Shown in pieces: positions 25,640 through 37,570 of a DNA stretch of 64,000 nt. The first letter of the stretch is position 1. The number at the start of each line of letters is the position of its first letter. The translations under genes and the position numbers were made by a program. The stretch lies in NCBI GenBank assembly GCA_009760855.2, contig WPIO01000007.1:11907501-11971500 (forward strand). Direction: 5' to 3'. The notes below the pieces were generated by a model. It made no database searches and was not told where the DNA came from. It saw only the letters and a program-made list of their open reading frames with translations. The stretch comes from Cristatella mucedo (lineage: Eukaryota; Bryozoa; Phylactolaemata; Cristatellidae).

Positions 25640-27490
25640 AAAATGATACATGCTCCAAGTACAACTAGGGTAAAACTTAGTGGCAGCGAGATGCCTCGGT
25701 AGTGCAGGACAACATTCGAGCAGTATACGTTTTCTACGGTGTACTTGATTTACACAGAGTAGAATATTTTTATTGGTTTTCTGTCGCTTGGTACTCGATC
25801 AAAATTTGCCTGAGATTGTAATCCTTTCAATATGTGCTACAGCTGTTTAGAGACAATTTTTTCAAGAATGTTCGACAGAAAAGAAGAATGTAAATTGGGC
25901 TATAGCTTGCAAGATTCTCTGTATCTAATCCAGGCTTTATAAGTATCGGTCTAGCAATTTCCGATTTGAAAGACTTGTGTTCAACCACTTTTCCAAATAA
26001 GCATTTTAACTCTTGGTTATGGCTATGCTAAGTTGGTCTGCCAGTGAAGACTGCAGAGGTAATGGTACAGGGTCTTCAGGAGACGAGCTCTTTTACTACA
26101 ACTAATAAAGGTAGCCACATCGCATGCAGAAACATCGGAAAACCTTTTGAGGAAAGTCACAGGTTGCGATTCAGCCATTTCTGCCGTCGGATGAAGATTT
26201 ATAGAGACACTGAATTGCTAGATGTGTGAGCAAAGAAAGCTGAAAACCTTTGAGCTGAGCCGTTGATATAAGGTAGCTGAGACCTCTCATCATCATCGGC
26301 CAGTGAATCTTTTTGTAAATCTGTTTTGAGTCTGTCGGCAGGAATTAAGTTTTCGAATGAGAAAGAAGCCCTTGCTTTTTAAGCTTTTGCGTGTAGACTC
26401 AAAACCAGTCTTTGAAATTGACTAGATCTTCACGAGACCCCGATTTCTTAAAATGAAGTTCAAGCCTGAGATTAACAAGGTGCATCTTTTGAAGATTTTT
26501 TAAATTTGAAAGGAATCTCCGCGACTCTATAAACGGACACAGTGTACGAGAGAACGCTTGTCGAGTGCACTCCTAAATGTCGTGTTCACTGCGTCAGTGA
26601 GGGTATCGCGACTGTTGGTCGAGTCTTGGTGCAGATCAGGAAGACCTGCACCGCTTAGAGATTTCACACATGTGTCTCGATCAATGCTTTTAACGCAACG
26701 TCGCTGAAAATACTCGTCATCACCATGTACGTGCAACGGAGCAGGAAAAGTGAGCGAAAAAGATCCGCGAGGGTCAGTGGGCACACCACAAGTTCAGTTG
26801 GTCAGGAATCCTTAGGGATCAGGAGATGCATGATAGGGCCACCGACGTAAGTGGTATGATTAACATTTTGGACCGCGCCAAAGTTCTCCAGATGGTCAAG
26901 AAACTATCGGACCTAGCTGTTGCTAGGGTTGCAAACGCGAATATTGAAGTCTCCTGCAATCAGTAAGTGCCTGTCACACGCAAATATTTTAGCGAGGAAC
27001 TCCACAAACTCCACAATAAACAAGTTTAAACAGCCAGATGGGGGTCGGTCATCGCATCATTGAGAGGCACAATACTTGATGAGGACCTGATTTCAGTTAA
27101 TTCAAATGATGGCCCGCGTGAAAAGTTGCATATCTTATAGCCAATCGATTTATGAAAAGCAATAGCAACCCAGCCACCAACCTTTTCAGATCGCGTGGAC
27201 TGAAATAATTAGAACCAGGTTGGGGTGACCTCAGACATACCGTGACCTGAGCAGGGCGCCATCCACGTTTCGGAAAGCAGAAATACACTTCGTTTCTCAA
27301 TGACAGCCTGCTCGCGGGAAGTAATCCCTTGGATTTTAGATAGCGGAAATTTAGCAGGAGGAATTTAAGAGGCTGTACAGCAACTGCAAGACGCCGATGA
27401 AGCGGCCTGCATTCAAATCGGCATGTGGCCAGTCCAGCAGACACAGCCCCTTTGAATTTAAATTCGAGCTTAAAAACCGTAGCTTCGTAG
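25640..27490 (-). mobile_element. LINE-C: endonuclease and RT N-terminal fragment
   Basis: A third non-LTR family in reverse orientation. The element 5' side (27,060-27,490) encodes an APE-type endonuclease with LLSETWM at about 27,255-27,280 and AGDFNIRV at about 26,940. A linker frame at 26,527-26,784 (LPDLHQDSTNSRDTLTDAV) follows. RT begins at about 25,990 with KPGLDTENLASYSPI and a KLSLN remnant of the usual FLSKILEKIVSKQL. Frames are interrupted repeatedly. Ends are approximate; the catalytic RT region is missing. Confidence 0.72.
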
Positions 27491-27849
27491 GAAGACATCG
27501 ATTTTTCTGAGGGCTCTATATCAAATGTATTCTTATTACTACATTTTGTCGAAATGTTTCACCACGCATATTATATCTATGAAGACAATGTTTTAACACC
27601 TGGCGTTCCTGCCATTGGAATTTAACTCTAACGACTACCAATTTTTTAGGACTGCCGTGTTCTCCGAAAGTTAGAAAATATAGATACACGAGCAGCTTAA
27701 TGCCCGAAATCGCGTCGGTAAGTCCTTGCAGTTCTGTCATGGAGGACAATGCTGAGCTATTTTGCCATTTGACAGAACTGCACCATCTTGCCACGTGACA
27801 CAAGTTCGACATCTTGCGGCGAAACAGACTTTCACTTTAATTAGTATAT

Positions 27850-27903
27850 ACATAAAAATTAGCATATATATATATAGTTAGTATATATATATATATATAT
27901 CCT
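27850..27903. repeat. (AT)n microsatellite
   Basis: Two runs of TATATA directly in front of the second copy of the ~340-bp dispersed repeat. Confidence 0.9.
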
Positions 27904-27904
27904 T

Positions 27905-28245
27905 ATCACGGTAGCAAATGTACTAGCTCTCTATTGGTCATAGGAGTTTTCACGTTTCCTGTAACAAGTCATCACCTGCGTCCAACGAAAGGCAAGTTCG
28001 CCTCGTAGGTGAAGACTGCGACGAAGAGTCGAGCAAGTCAAAGTATAGGTGAGGGTCAGTGTGTAGCCGCAGTTAGTGTGCTAGCAGCAATGCATTCTCT
28101 TTCCCATCGCCAATATGCGTGAAAGTTCGGGCGTTCTTCTCTGCTGGTCTGTTTGTCGCTTACTGTCAGGCTGTTAGTTGCATTACCGTTGGTTCTGGCA
28201 CGAGGAACGAGCCGTATGTGGTTGCTGTCAAATTGAGTGGAAACC
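27905..28245 (+). repeat. ~340-bp dispersed repeat, copy 2
   Basis: Partner of 9540-9885 in the same orientation and behind a similar AT microsatellite. The best blocks are CTCTCTATTGGTC (27,931), ACGTTTCCTGTAACAAGTC, GAGGGTCAGTGTG (28,051) and TCGCTTACTGTCAGGCTG (28,152). No target duplication was obvious. Confidence 0.6.
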
Positions 28246-28980
28246 CTGAAAGTCTGTAGGGTGATTTAAGTGAATATATAACTCTCAGACTTTATTGTAC
28301 AGCATTTTATATGGTTGAATGCTACTAAGATAGATGAACCCCAGAAATTTAAGCGAGAGCGCGTGCTAGCAAAGCCGATGCAAAGCGTGCGGCGTACTAC
28401 CTTTTCGCTCCGGACCCGCGTCTGAACCCTAGAGATTGTGTCACTACTGCTGCAACGTAAGCAACTAATTTTCAGCTGTACCTAAAGTGTCCATGCGTCC
28501 GGGCTGGACGGCCGGTTGTCCCGAGTTTTAGCGTGCTGCAGGCTGTGGCCGGAATAGAAATTTTAATGTAGTGCTTTCGAATGCTTCGGAATCGGGCGCT
28601 TTTCAAATGACGTAACTTCCGGTAAATACTCTTGAGACTGCTCAACCAAGCGTTAACTTGCCGCGGGACCATTACGGAATGATCTTCGCTTCTCGTCCGG
28701 TGGCACTCTGACGGTATAATGCGTATGTTAATAGAATTTTCTTACTAGCTCATTAGCATTCATAGCTCAACTGTTTTAAGCACCGAGAAAAAACCTTAAC
28801 CAGGTTTTCCGTAAAGTTTACTCTTTTAGCATAAATATCTACTGCCGCCGCGCGTTCCAGCAAATGAGAGCTAAGCCTCAGAGGTCTACTGAGTCTTACT
28901 TCGAGATCTAGTTACCCCCTAATACGCAGTAATTAAAGCGCGGAATACGAGCAAGGGTGGATTTAGGCGGCGGAGTTGCA
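28246..28980. other. No feature recognised
   Basis: No supported gene or repeat. Confidence 0.5.
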
Positions 28981-29150
28981 ACCCGCCCTAAACCCTAAAT
29001 TATAAACCTAAAACTCTAAACACACTAGATTCTAATCCCTCAGTGCTAAACCCTAAAAACTCTAAACCCTAAAAATCCTAAACCCTAAACGCCAAAAATC
29101 CTAAACCATAAAACCACAAACACTAAAACCTAAACCATAAACCGGGTTAA
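28981..29150. repeat. Degenerate CCCTAAA telomere-like repeat
   Basis: About 170 bp of imperfect CCCTAAA, CTAAAC and CCTAAAAA units, for example CCCTAAACCCTAAA at 28,985. Seven-base spacing recurs but is noisy. An interstitial telomere-like tract or a low-complexity expansion are both possible. Confidence 0.65.
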
Positions 29151-29220
29151 TGTCCTACCCCAGGGAGAAATGTTGGGGTTGAATGTCCAGTGGAGGGGGA
29201 GCGTCCAGGGGAAAATGTCC

Positions 29221-29236
29221 GTCCCCCCCCCCCCCG
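29221..29236. repeat. Poly-C tract
   Basis: A run of about 14 C residues. Similar runs lie at 29,621-29,628 and 37,973-37,987, with poly-G at 57,699-57,707. Confidence 0.9.
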
Positions 29237-29379
29237 CCGTCGGGCCGAGGATAGTGATGCGTGGGTGGGGATCAGTAAGCAGCAGGAACTTCCGTCCACA
29301 CAAACACAGAAAATCTAAAGTTAGCGACAAGGCCTAACTCTCAATCTGCGAATAGTTTCTAACGCTAGTGGACCTAAGA

Positions 29380-29600
29380 ACTATAGTGCATAGAGCTCTC
29401 AGAAAATTGGGATATTCTCTAGGCACTTTACAATTGCTGCATATCTAGCATTACAAAAAGTTCGGTGGTGACATTCGCAAGCACCACACATTGTGTAAGC
29501 AGGTACATGCACTCGAGGAACGAATCACAAAGACCCGCCAAATGCTTTGAAAAACAGGTGCATTTTCAGCTTTTCAAATGGCTAGTGTACGGGAAGCGAA
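29380..29600 (-). mobile_element. LINE-A 3' UTR fragment
   Basis: Begins with a decayed hairpin (AGAGCTCTCAGAAAAT, TTCTCTAGGCACTTTACAATTG at 29,413), followed by GTGGTGACATTCGCAAGC, GAACGAATCACAAAGACCC and TTTTCAGCTTTTCAAATGG, the start of the RT C-terminal coding part. Confidence 0.7.
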
Positions 29601-29979
29601 AGCGATGGACCTCTCTTTCCCCCCCCCCGCCAAATCGATGCGATAAAACAGCACCCAGCCCATACAACAATTCGTCACAAGCAAACACAAGCATTTAATT
29701 AGGGTTATGTGTTGTCAATATGTTTTCAGAACATTTCATTTGAACAACTTTTGTGAAAGCCGGTTGGCCATGAAGACTCCACAGCCACCTGCTTCGCTTT
29801 GAAGTATCATGTAAATCGTACAAGAAACTATGTACCTATTTCAGTTTGCGCAAGAGCTTGTATTTCAGCGTCTCTTTAAACAATCGGAAGCCGCTGACGT
29901 TTATAGGCGGCTGGGAATTTTTATGGCTGCCACTTTTTCCTCCGTCGGATGTATGCCGTTCTTGTCTATTCGATGCTAA

Positions 29980-30660
29980 TGGTAAATTATTGACGATTTA
30001 AGAAGGCTCACTTATCTCTGCTGACTCGGAGGCCAGCACCTTGCAGTTTAGCCAGCACGGAAGCAAGATATGCATTTGGGATGTTTGATCCTAGTCAGCC
30101 GGCTTCAGTACTTCATCCTGGCAGCACAATACACCACCCAGTTTAGAGAGAAATGGATCCAGCGTCTTTGATGAATATTGGTATCGGATGCAACACGAAA
30201 CGGCAAGCGGTTATATTTAAACAAATCCTCATGCACAGTAATGATAACAAAAGCTTTGGACGCTTGCTCAACTTCGATCTGTGCAAATACACGGGATAGG
30301 TTCAGCTTTAAAAAACGGACCCGACGTTTAGTTTCTCCTGCCAGTAAGTCGTCTATCGAAGGTATTTGATGTAATTAGTTTATTATCTGAGAGTTTAGCA
30401 TTACTTTGTGGTCACTGCAGAGGTGGACCGGGCCGTTGGATTTGATTACTGATACTGGTAGCGTCGTCCATTTTCTCCGCTTGGCCAGCGAAGTGACCCG
30501 TCAGAAACCAATTTGCTTAGCTCAGCCTCCATCTTCTCTTCTATCGCAAGCTGCACAGTTCTATATTTAATATGCACGGGTACAACAATAACTCGAACAT
30601 GCAATTAGGCCTTGACGATGCCTAACTTACCCGGCGTCTGGTGGAAGAGAGTTTTGAAGT
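29980..30660 (-). pseudogene. Ty3/Gypsy reverse transcriptase remnant
   Basis: Translating the minus strand across shifts gives a recognisable Ty3/Gypsy RT. The start has VVPVHIKYRTVQLAIEEKM and ELSKLVSDGSL. The middle has VIKSNGPVHLCSDHKVMLN and IPSIDDLLAGE. Then come FLKLNLSRVFAQIEVEQAS (normally KLDLxxAYxQI, so the catalytic aspartate of this motif is lost) and LFKYNRLPFRVAS. The post-catalytic part LQGAGLRVSRDK lies near 30,030. The YIDD box could not be read. It is a dead copy. Confidence 0.8.
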
Positions 30661-31107
30661 TGAGAGTTGGAAGAGAGTTTACCCGGCGTTTTTGTTGATC
30701 AGACCGTCATGCTGTTGTTGAAGAGAGTTTGAGTTATGATGTCCAGTCAATCAATTCAAAAGAAAACATCCTGCCGATATCAAGATCAAAATCCGGGATC
30801 CATTCTCTGCCGATTAGCTGTAAGTCAGTTTCGGCAAGCAAGAAAAGTCGAGCCTAGACCTTGCATCCTTGATATTCAGCCTGAATATGAATTACGCCGA
30901 CAGGAGTAATCTCTGCAGTAGCATCATATGGCCGAAGCGTAATATTCGTAGGCTCCGGGTGAATGAAAGCGCTGCGACCTCTTCTAGTGTCTGTTTTGCC
31001 GCTGTCTTAATGTTTAACACTGTCTCCAGTATCAGATTGTCTACTGTAAACAACCTTTACCGAGCGGCATTGCAATAAAGGCTAACTACCAGCTTGTTTC
31101 GCCGAGC

Positions 31108-31480
31108 TTACAGCAAGAATTGATTGATTCCCAAATATTGAGTACAAATACGCAAGGCAGCTAAAAGAAACCTTTTTTCTGTTTCACCTGGTCGTCGAAG
31201 ACGACAGTGGAACATGTTGGTTTCGGGAATTTTAAGTGGTACCGGCAAAATACGGTCCGAAAGCTCCTGCGCGATCTCCAACAGGCTCCTATTCAACGAT
31301 TTAGCTGATGATACAAGGCTAGGTTTCAGAGCCTACGTCTTAGATCTCGTTGAACTCAGAAGGACTGTTTTTTGGTGATCTTCTGGAATCCCCTGAACTA
31401 CCCCGTACCGTTCGAACACTTCCAGGTAGTTCCGAACGACTGTCTTTCCTCACCAAATGAAATGGAGGCTTCGCGGGTTG
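31108..31480 (-). pseudogene. LTR-element gag remnant
   Basis: The minus frame 31,108-31,296 (62 codons) reads SLLEIAQELSDRILPVP, FHCRLRRPGETEKRFLLAAL and a following CTQYLG, the pattern of a Gypsy gag capsid segment. Upstream, in another frame, YLEVFERYG at about 31,420 is the usual gag N-terminal W..Y.E.F region. The CCHC knuckle expected next was not found. Confidence 0.65.
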
Positions 31481-31490
31481 TCATAGGTCA

Positions 31491-32240
31491 ACAAAAATCC
31501 AGCTCATCGCCACTGATGTGTTTGTGCGAGCAGCCTTGCACAGCAAACAACCGCTCAGGCACATGCCATTTATTATGGAATTACGAGCCCGGCTATTGCG
31601 ACCGCCATGCTATCTAAGAAGCCTGGGAGCACACCCAAAAGTGGGTCCACTGTGCTCTGCTAGAAGAGGGCAGTAGCTGGGCAAGTCAGGAAGACATAAG
31701 ACTCAAGTTATGACTATATTCAGCGACAGTAGTAGAGACACAGAGACATGAAGAAGAGATCCGGTCACGCCGAATGGCAGCCGGTGAAGGGGTGCACCAG
31801 CATAGCTAAAGCGACAGGAGGGAAGTGGTGCTTTGTTTGCCACAACCTGTTGGATGTGTTTTGGCTTGATTGACATAGAAACGATTGGCTTCACACGTGG
31901 CGATGCAATTGAGTATTATATTGGCCTAATGGCTGGCGACCACTTGGGCAGCTAGCGCTTGCTACACCTCTAAATTGACTTTCAAGAGTCTGTTGAACCT
32001 GCCTGCTTTTCTCTGCATAGTCTCCGTTCTTGTGCACTTTCCCTCATCACTACTGGTTGCTGTAAGGTGCATTTTCATATTGCTAATCGCTAATTTACAT
32101 CACTCTGTCCTCTGGGTGGAGTTCGTTTAAATATTTTGACATTCTTCAGACTTTATTAAAAAAACATCTTACCATGACTTTCATGTGTAGATTCACTGTC
32201 ACGGAGAATCGAATGCTCAGAAGCCGCTTGGAGCAGTAAT
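31491..32240. other. No feature recognised
   Basis: Could hold the lost LTR of the neighbouring element, but I saw no paired repeat. Confidence 0.4.
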
Positions 32241-32247
32241 CTGAATA

Positions 32248-33742
32248 ATGAGCAAGCAGTCTCATTCACAAAGAATCTGTGATAGAACCTGCATTGACAA
32301 AGAGATGCCAGCAGCCGCCTCCGCCTTGAAATCTGAAGCCGCTCCCGCCTGCACGCCTGGAGCCGCCTCTGCCTTAAGCCACCTCCACCTGGATCATCCC
32401 CCGCCTGGACGCCTGGATCATCCCCCGCCTGGACGCCTGGAGCCGCCCCCGCCTGGACGCCTGGAGCCGCCCCCGCCTGGACGCCTGGAGCCGCCCCCGC
32501 CTGGACGCCTTGAGCCGACCCCACCAGGAGGCCTGGAGCCGACCCAACCTGGACCCCCGGAGCCATCCCCATGTCGATACCTGGAGCCATCCCCGCCTGC
32601 AAGCTGGGAGCCGCCCACACTTGAACCCCTAAAGCCGCCCCGCCCAGACGCCAGGAGCCGCCCCCGCGTAATCGCCAGGAGCCGTTCCCTTCGGGATGCC
32701 TGGAGCCGTTCCACCAGGACGCCAGGAGCTGCCCCAGCGAGGCCACCTGGAGCCGCCCCCGCCGGGACGCCTGGATCAGTCCCAGCCGGGACGCCTGGAT
32801 GCGCCCCAGCCGGGACGCCTGGAGCCGCCCCAGCCGGGACGCCTGGAGCCGCCCCAGCCGGGACGCCTGGAGCCGCCCCAGCCGGGACGCCTGGAGCCGC
32901 CCCAGCCGGGACGCCTGGATCAGCCCCAGCCGGGACGCCTGGATCAGTCCCAGCCGGGACGCCTGGATGCGCCCCAGCCGGGACGCCTGGATGCGCCCCA
33001 GCCGGGACGCCTGGAGCCGCCCCAGCCGGGACGCCTGGATCAGCCCCAGCCGGGACGCCTGGATCAGCCCCAGCCGGGACGCCTGGATCAGCCCCAGCCG
33101 GGACGCCCGGAGCCGCCCCAGCCGGGACGCCCGGAGCCGCCCCAGCCGGGACGCCCGGAGCCGCCCCAGCCGGGACGCCCGGAGCCACCCCAGCCGGGAC
33201 GCCCGGAGCCGCCCCAGCCGGGACGCCCGGAGCCGCCCCAGCCGGGACGCCCGGAGCCGCCCCAGCCGGGACGCCCGGAGCCGCCCCAGCCGGGACGCCC
33301 GGAGCCGCCCCAGCCGGGACGCCGGAGCCGCCCCAGCCGGGACGCCCGGAGCCTCCCCCCCGGGGACGCCCGGAGCCGCCCCAGCCGGGACGCCCGGAGC
33401 CTCCCCCCCGGGGACGGCGGGAGCCTCCCCCCCGGGGACGGCGGGAGCCTCCCCCCGGGGACGGCGGGAGCCTCCCCCCGGGGACGGCGGGAGTTTCCCC
33501 CCCGGGGACGGCGGGAGCCTCCCCCCCGGGGACGGCGGGAGCCTCCCTCTCCGGAACGCTTGGAGCTGTCAGTGACCGTAATACCAGATTCAGCTGCAGT
33601 ACTGGAAGCATTGAAAGTGACGGAAATTACAGCAGTCCTCAACTGGCGAGGAGGACACGTTGGAACTATAATCGTAAGACGCGCGATAAGCGAAAGCATG
33701 GGGACAAAAGTAACCACAGGCATTAGCATTGTGACAACTTAA
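32248..33742 (+). CDS. Possible Pro/Gly repeat protein over array 3 (hypothetical)
   Basis: Two overlapping plus frames cross the array. Frame 32,248-33,726 (492 codons) reads PAGTPGAA octapeptides after about 45 non-repeat residues. Frame 32,696-33,742 (348 codons) reads PQPGRLEP octapeptides and exits into a plausible unique C-terminus: ERLELSVTVIPDSAAVLEAL, then VTEITAVLNWRGGHVGTII and a stop. The second is the better candidate because its tail looks like ordered protein. No homologue is known to me. Minus frames (397 and 213 codons) are also open, so composition alone could explain all of this. Confidence 0.25.
32385..33555 (+). repeat. GC-rich 24-bp minisatellite, nearly 50 units (array 3)
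   Basis: Tandem 24-bp units built from GGAGCCGCCCCAGCC plus GGGACGCCT, clearest at 32,820-33,330. Blocks differ: GGATCA and GGATGC variants at 32,780-33,090, GCCCGG variants at 33,100-33,320, and CCCCCCGGGGACGGCGG units at 33,350-33,550. The variant group at 32,770-32,820 recurs at 32,920-33,000, showing larger duplications. All three plus frames are stop-free for long distances. Confidence 0.95.
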
Positions 33743-34399
33743 AGCAACAAGCCTAGTACGTCTGACAGGACGCTGCCACATCGACGGTTACATCCGCTAT
33801 TGGAATATGGAGCCCATATTTCGGAGAGTGAATTGGTGAGATCGCCAACGAAGGCGTTTGGATTAGAAAACGAAATGTAATGAAAAATGAAAACAAAATG
33901 TAAACGCCTAAATCTGGTGAGAAAACGCCTAGATCTGAAAGAAAAGCCCATGGGTCGAAAAGTAACAGCCCAGATCAAAAAGGGACGTACAGAGACTGGA
34001 ATTTAAATCGTCAACCCGGATCGAGACACTTTTGAATTATGGAAACAAAAATGATTCTGTCAGAGCTAAAAACACTGCCAATGGAAAACCAGGTGTCATT
34101 TGTGCAGCATAAAGCACCGGAAGCTCAGTAAGAAGAACCTATAGCATCAGCAATAAGGATTCCCCGGACACGAAATGGAAATGCCAGCACAGGACCTAGA
34201 TGTGCTGGCTTTGAAATCGGCAACTCTGAGATTGTGAAATGATTCAGCGTAAGATTATACAACGTCTAAAGCTGGTCAAGTAATTTATAATTCATGATTA
34301 AAGGTATTTGAATATTATTCAAATCTTGTGTTCTTTTCATACGATCAAATTTGTGGATGGCAGCAGGTTCCAACTTTATGGTAAGTTTTATTTATTTAA

Positions 34400-34778
34400 A
34401 TCGTTGCACCTAGGGATAGTGCTTACAGTTTCCTCAAATCTATTGACTATTTGAGCAATTAGGAACTCGGAAAAAGTATATCACAAATGACATAGATATA
34501 CTTTAACATACCAAAAATAACTGCAAGGGAATTCTTTATTCTTCTTGAAAAGATGCACAATGCACGTTTCAGTCTGCCTTCATGTATGTCATTCCACACA
34601 GTGTTAAGCGCATCATAATATAGCAAGCATATGGCAGCCAGAACAACTTTCGTATATCCGATACGTTAAGCAGGAAAATACTGCCCAAAATGCAAGATAA
34701 TAGAAAATGGTCATCCTATGCATGGCCTCTTTCGCAAATACTTTAGACGTATTTCCGTCTGTAACTCCACAATGCCGA
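34400..34778 (+). repeat. Segment homologous to the array 2 flank
   Basis: Counterpart of 19,175-19,590 with the same two blocks in the same order and orientation downstream of a GC-rich minisatellite. About 840 bp separate it from its array, against about 280 bp for array 2. Confidence 0.7.
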
Positions 34779-35129
34779 AAAAACTGTGAGGGTTTTTCAC
34801 ACGAGAGCTTTGTACAACACACTTACCGCCTAAGCGGCTTGCTGTACACATTCGGCAGCTAGCCGACTTCATCTCAAGCAACGAAAAGGCGAGGAGCATA
34901 GACGACTAATGAGAGCAATTGAGGTAGTGAGTAAAATTATTTAACCGAGACTGGACCAGAGAGCAAGTGACATATTTTGCTTGCTACCTTGGATGACAGT
35001 TCCTAATCTTAGATATGTACCGGAGATGGGGGACAGCTGTGCAAGCAATGATATAAACAAGGCTTTCAAAATTTGGGTATCTGTCCAAGCCGGCATTTAA
35101 AATCCGAACTTTAGGTGATGTACGTGCGC

Positions 35130-36071
35130 GATTGGTTGAAAAATGTCATTGCACTTTAAACAAAGTGCCCTGTTGTACATAAGAAAATCTTTGATTTTAA
35201 CCCAGTCACATTTTGTTTATTTTCTACCGATCATAATGGATTGCCGTATTTGCCGGGTCATTGCCGTCGATTGCTATGCATCGCCCGAGATTGAACGAAC
35301 GGGTGAGTTGAAAGTATGTGCCAGCTTTACAGTGAGATGTCACGTCGAATGACGATTGGAGCTTGGTGCAGCCGATTTCTGGTCGACTTACCACGGATTG
35401 GGATATTGGCCTTCGGCCATCGCAGTCAGTTACCGTGCATTGATGGAAATTGACAAGCAAAAGAGCTCAAAAACTTTACGGTATTCCTCTAAACACAGTA
35501 AAATTTTGCATGCAATCACAATTGAAGTTTCGCAATGCAAGTTTTTGTCAGTTTGCAACGGATTGTAGTAAATTGCTGCTTCAAGCGGAGTCATTGCCAT
35601 AGGTTGCCTTGCCCAAGATTTTACGAATGCAATCGGGAAAAATTGATGCGGTTGTAATTTAGACAATGCGCTTTTCAATGTACATTCCGAATTTGAGGAT
35701 TAGGAAACCGATGTTGGGGCGTTTCGCAGCAGATTGTCATTGCCGTGGATTGCAGTCCGGGTATTGTCATCCATTGTCGTGCCTTGCTGGAAGTTAAAGA
35801 GTACCGCAGCTTTAAATGCTATAGTTTCACTTTGGAAACAAACATGTATTGATAATTAGAGCTTTGCTCTGCCGATTTCTCATTGATTGGCCACAGATTG
35901 TGGTGCTAGTCCGAGCAATTGATGTCAATTTTTATTCATTGCTCGCGACAGTACGTGCACGATTAATTGAACGGATATAGTTTTACTTTAAACACAGTGC
36001 ACTGGGGCACACTACACGAACAATTTGATCTTGGCCCAACCACTTTATGGTGATTTGTGATGGATCACAAT
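35130..36071 (+). repeat. ~165-bp diverged satellite, block 1 left part
   Basis: Five to six monomers marked by a conserved TTGGAGCTT-like core with CAGCCGATTTCTCGTCGATTT next to it. Core positions are about 35,185, 35,353, 35,521, 35,690, 35,855 and 36,020. Each monomer also has a CCATTGCAGTCGATTGCAGT-type segment and a TTGCACTTTAAACACAGTG-type segment. Divergence between neighbours is high, but subtypes recur in order (see findings). Confidence 0.82.
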
Positions 36072-36838
36072 TTAGTGCAAAAATTCTGGCTTGTTTAGTG
36101 AGGAATACCACGTCTAAATTTGTGTATGGGTTTATGACATCCTACATTGACTTCTGTAACTCACGGCATGCTGGCCAATTGACCTAGGCACTCAAGAGCT
36201 TACAGCTGGTGCAAAACTCTGCAGTTAGGCTTGTCTGTCGTGAGAGTCACAGTTGCCACATCACAACCCTTTCGCCGACCTGCACTGTCTAACAGTCAAG
36301 CAACGCATCGACTTCAAGGTTTTGTCACCCACTTTTAGGTTCCTTCGTTCTTTTGCTTCAGCATGACTATCATATGTGCTCTGCCACCAGGCTAAGCATC
36401 GTACCACCCACTTCTCGGAATCTAACTCTTTGTCTATACCTGGTACAAATCTAAAATCCTTTGGAGACAGTGCCTTTAGACAGTTCGCATGCTACCAAAG
36501 CTTGGAACTCACTCCCGACTTCCATAACGACATCTCCTGACTTTTCTACATTTAAAAATAAACTAAAATTGAATATATTTATGACAGCATTTAGTTGGCC
36601 CCTGTGATTCGTCCTTTATGTGCTTGTGCATGCTGACGCTGTGCATGCTTCCACTAACCACACTTGCAAGCAGACCCGCTGCATGTCACTCCTAACCATG
36701 TAATTCTTGTCATTCATTGAGCTTGCTGCCACCGACCATTAGATTGTGCTTCCTTTACAGCAATTGAAAAGTGCCTAGAATGAGATTGACTTCTCTGATT
36801 TCGCTCTATCACATTTATTATTATTCTTATTGTTATTA
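36072..36838 (+). mobile_element. LINE-A copy inserted in satellite block 1
   Basis: Begins in the palm-thumb region (GCAAAAATTCTGGCTTGTTTAG) and ends with hairpin and ATTATTATTCTTATTG tail. It contains coding remnants of thumb and C-terminus (GTTTTGTCACCCACTTTTAG at 36,322) and the repeated 3' UTR (CTTGCAAGCAGACCCGCTGC). It splits one satellite monomer: the sequence at 36,060-36,071 continues at 36,841 (ATTGCCTTATTTGCC). Confidence 0.85.
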
Positions 36839-37570
36839 CTATTGCCTTATTTGCCTGTACTACAGCCTTCGTTTGCTTTGAATTCCCCGAGATTAAATTT
36901 ACAGAGTGAGTTGAAAGTATGGGCGTATAGTGCACTGATATGTTACGTGGAATGAGAATTGGAGCTTATTGCAGTCAATTTCTCGTCGATTTGCCTTAGA
37001 ATTGAGGTTTGAAGAAGAATTAGAATTGAGGTTTGAAGAGAATTGAAGAACCTTGCCGTTGCTGTCTATTGCTGTGCGGTATTGACCATTAACGTGCAAA
37101 ATAGTTGAAATGTTACGGTTTTATGTAAACAAGTTGATTTTTAAATGCAATGACAATAAGATATCTTTGCACAGACAATTCATGGTTTATTTGCCACGGA
37201 TTATAGTGGATTGCTGTTTTTTTGTGATTGCTGAGTCAAGTCATTTCCGTTGATAGCCCGAGATTGCACATGCACAATTATTTAAAGCGATGTGATGGCA
37301 CTTAAAATAGCCTGCTCTCTGATATGCGTTTAAAGGAGCTCTTAGAAAAAAAAATTTCGGGCATTTTGCATCTAATTGCTACAGATTGAGGTATTGGATC
37401 AGGCCATTGCAGTCGATTGCAGTGCATTTCTGCAGAATTCCGGAGGCAATTACAGTGAAACTGCGCAGAGTACACAATAACCGAAGAGTAGAGCAGTGTG
37501 CAATCCAAATTTGGGCTTCTAGTGTAAGCGTTTTGTTTATCCTAAATCCGGTATTATTTGAGAGCACAAC
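36839..37570 (+). repeat. ~165-bp satellite, block 1 right part
   Basis: Four more monomers with cores near 36,958, 37,153, 37,332 and 37,511. They repeat the subtype order seen in the left part and in block 2. Confidence 0.8.

Larger units (their letters stand above)
29900..31490 (-). mobile_element. Ty3/Gypsy-like LTR element, decayed gag-PR-RT
   Basis: A reverse-strand Ty3/Gypsy-like coding remnant in the order gag (31,480 to 31,108), protease region (31,090 to 30,760), RT (30,660 to 29,980). Each part is recognisable after allowing for frameshifts and stops. I found no LTRs, primer-binding site or integrase. Sequence around 30,640-30,740 contains a short duplication of GGAAGAGAGTTT. Confidence 0.8.
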
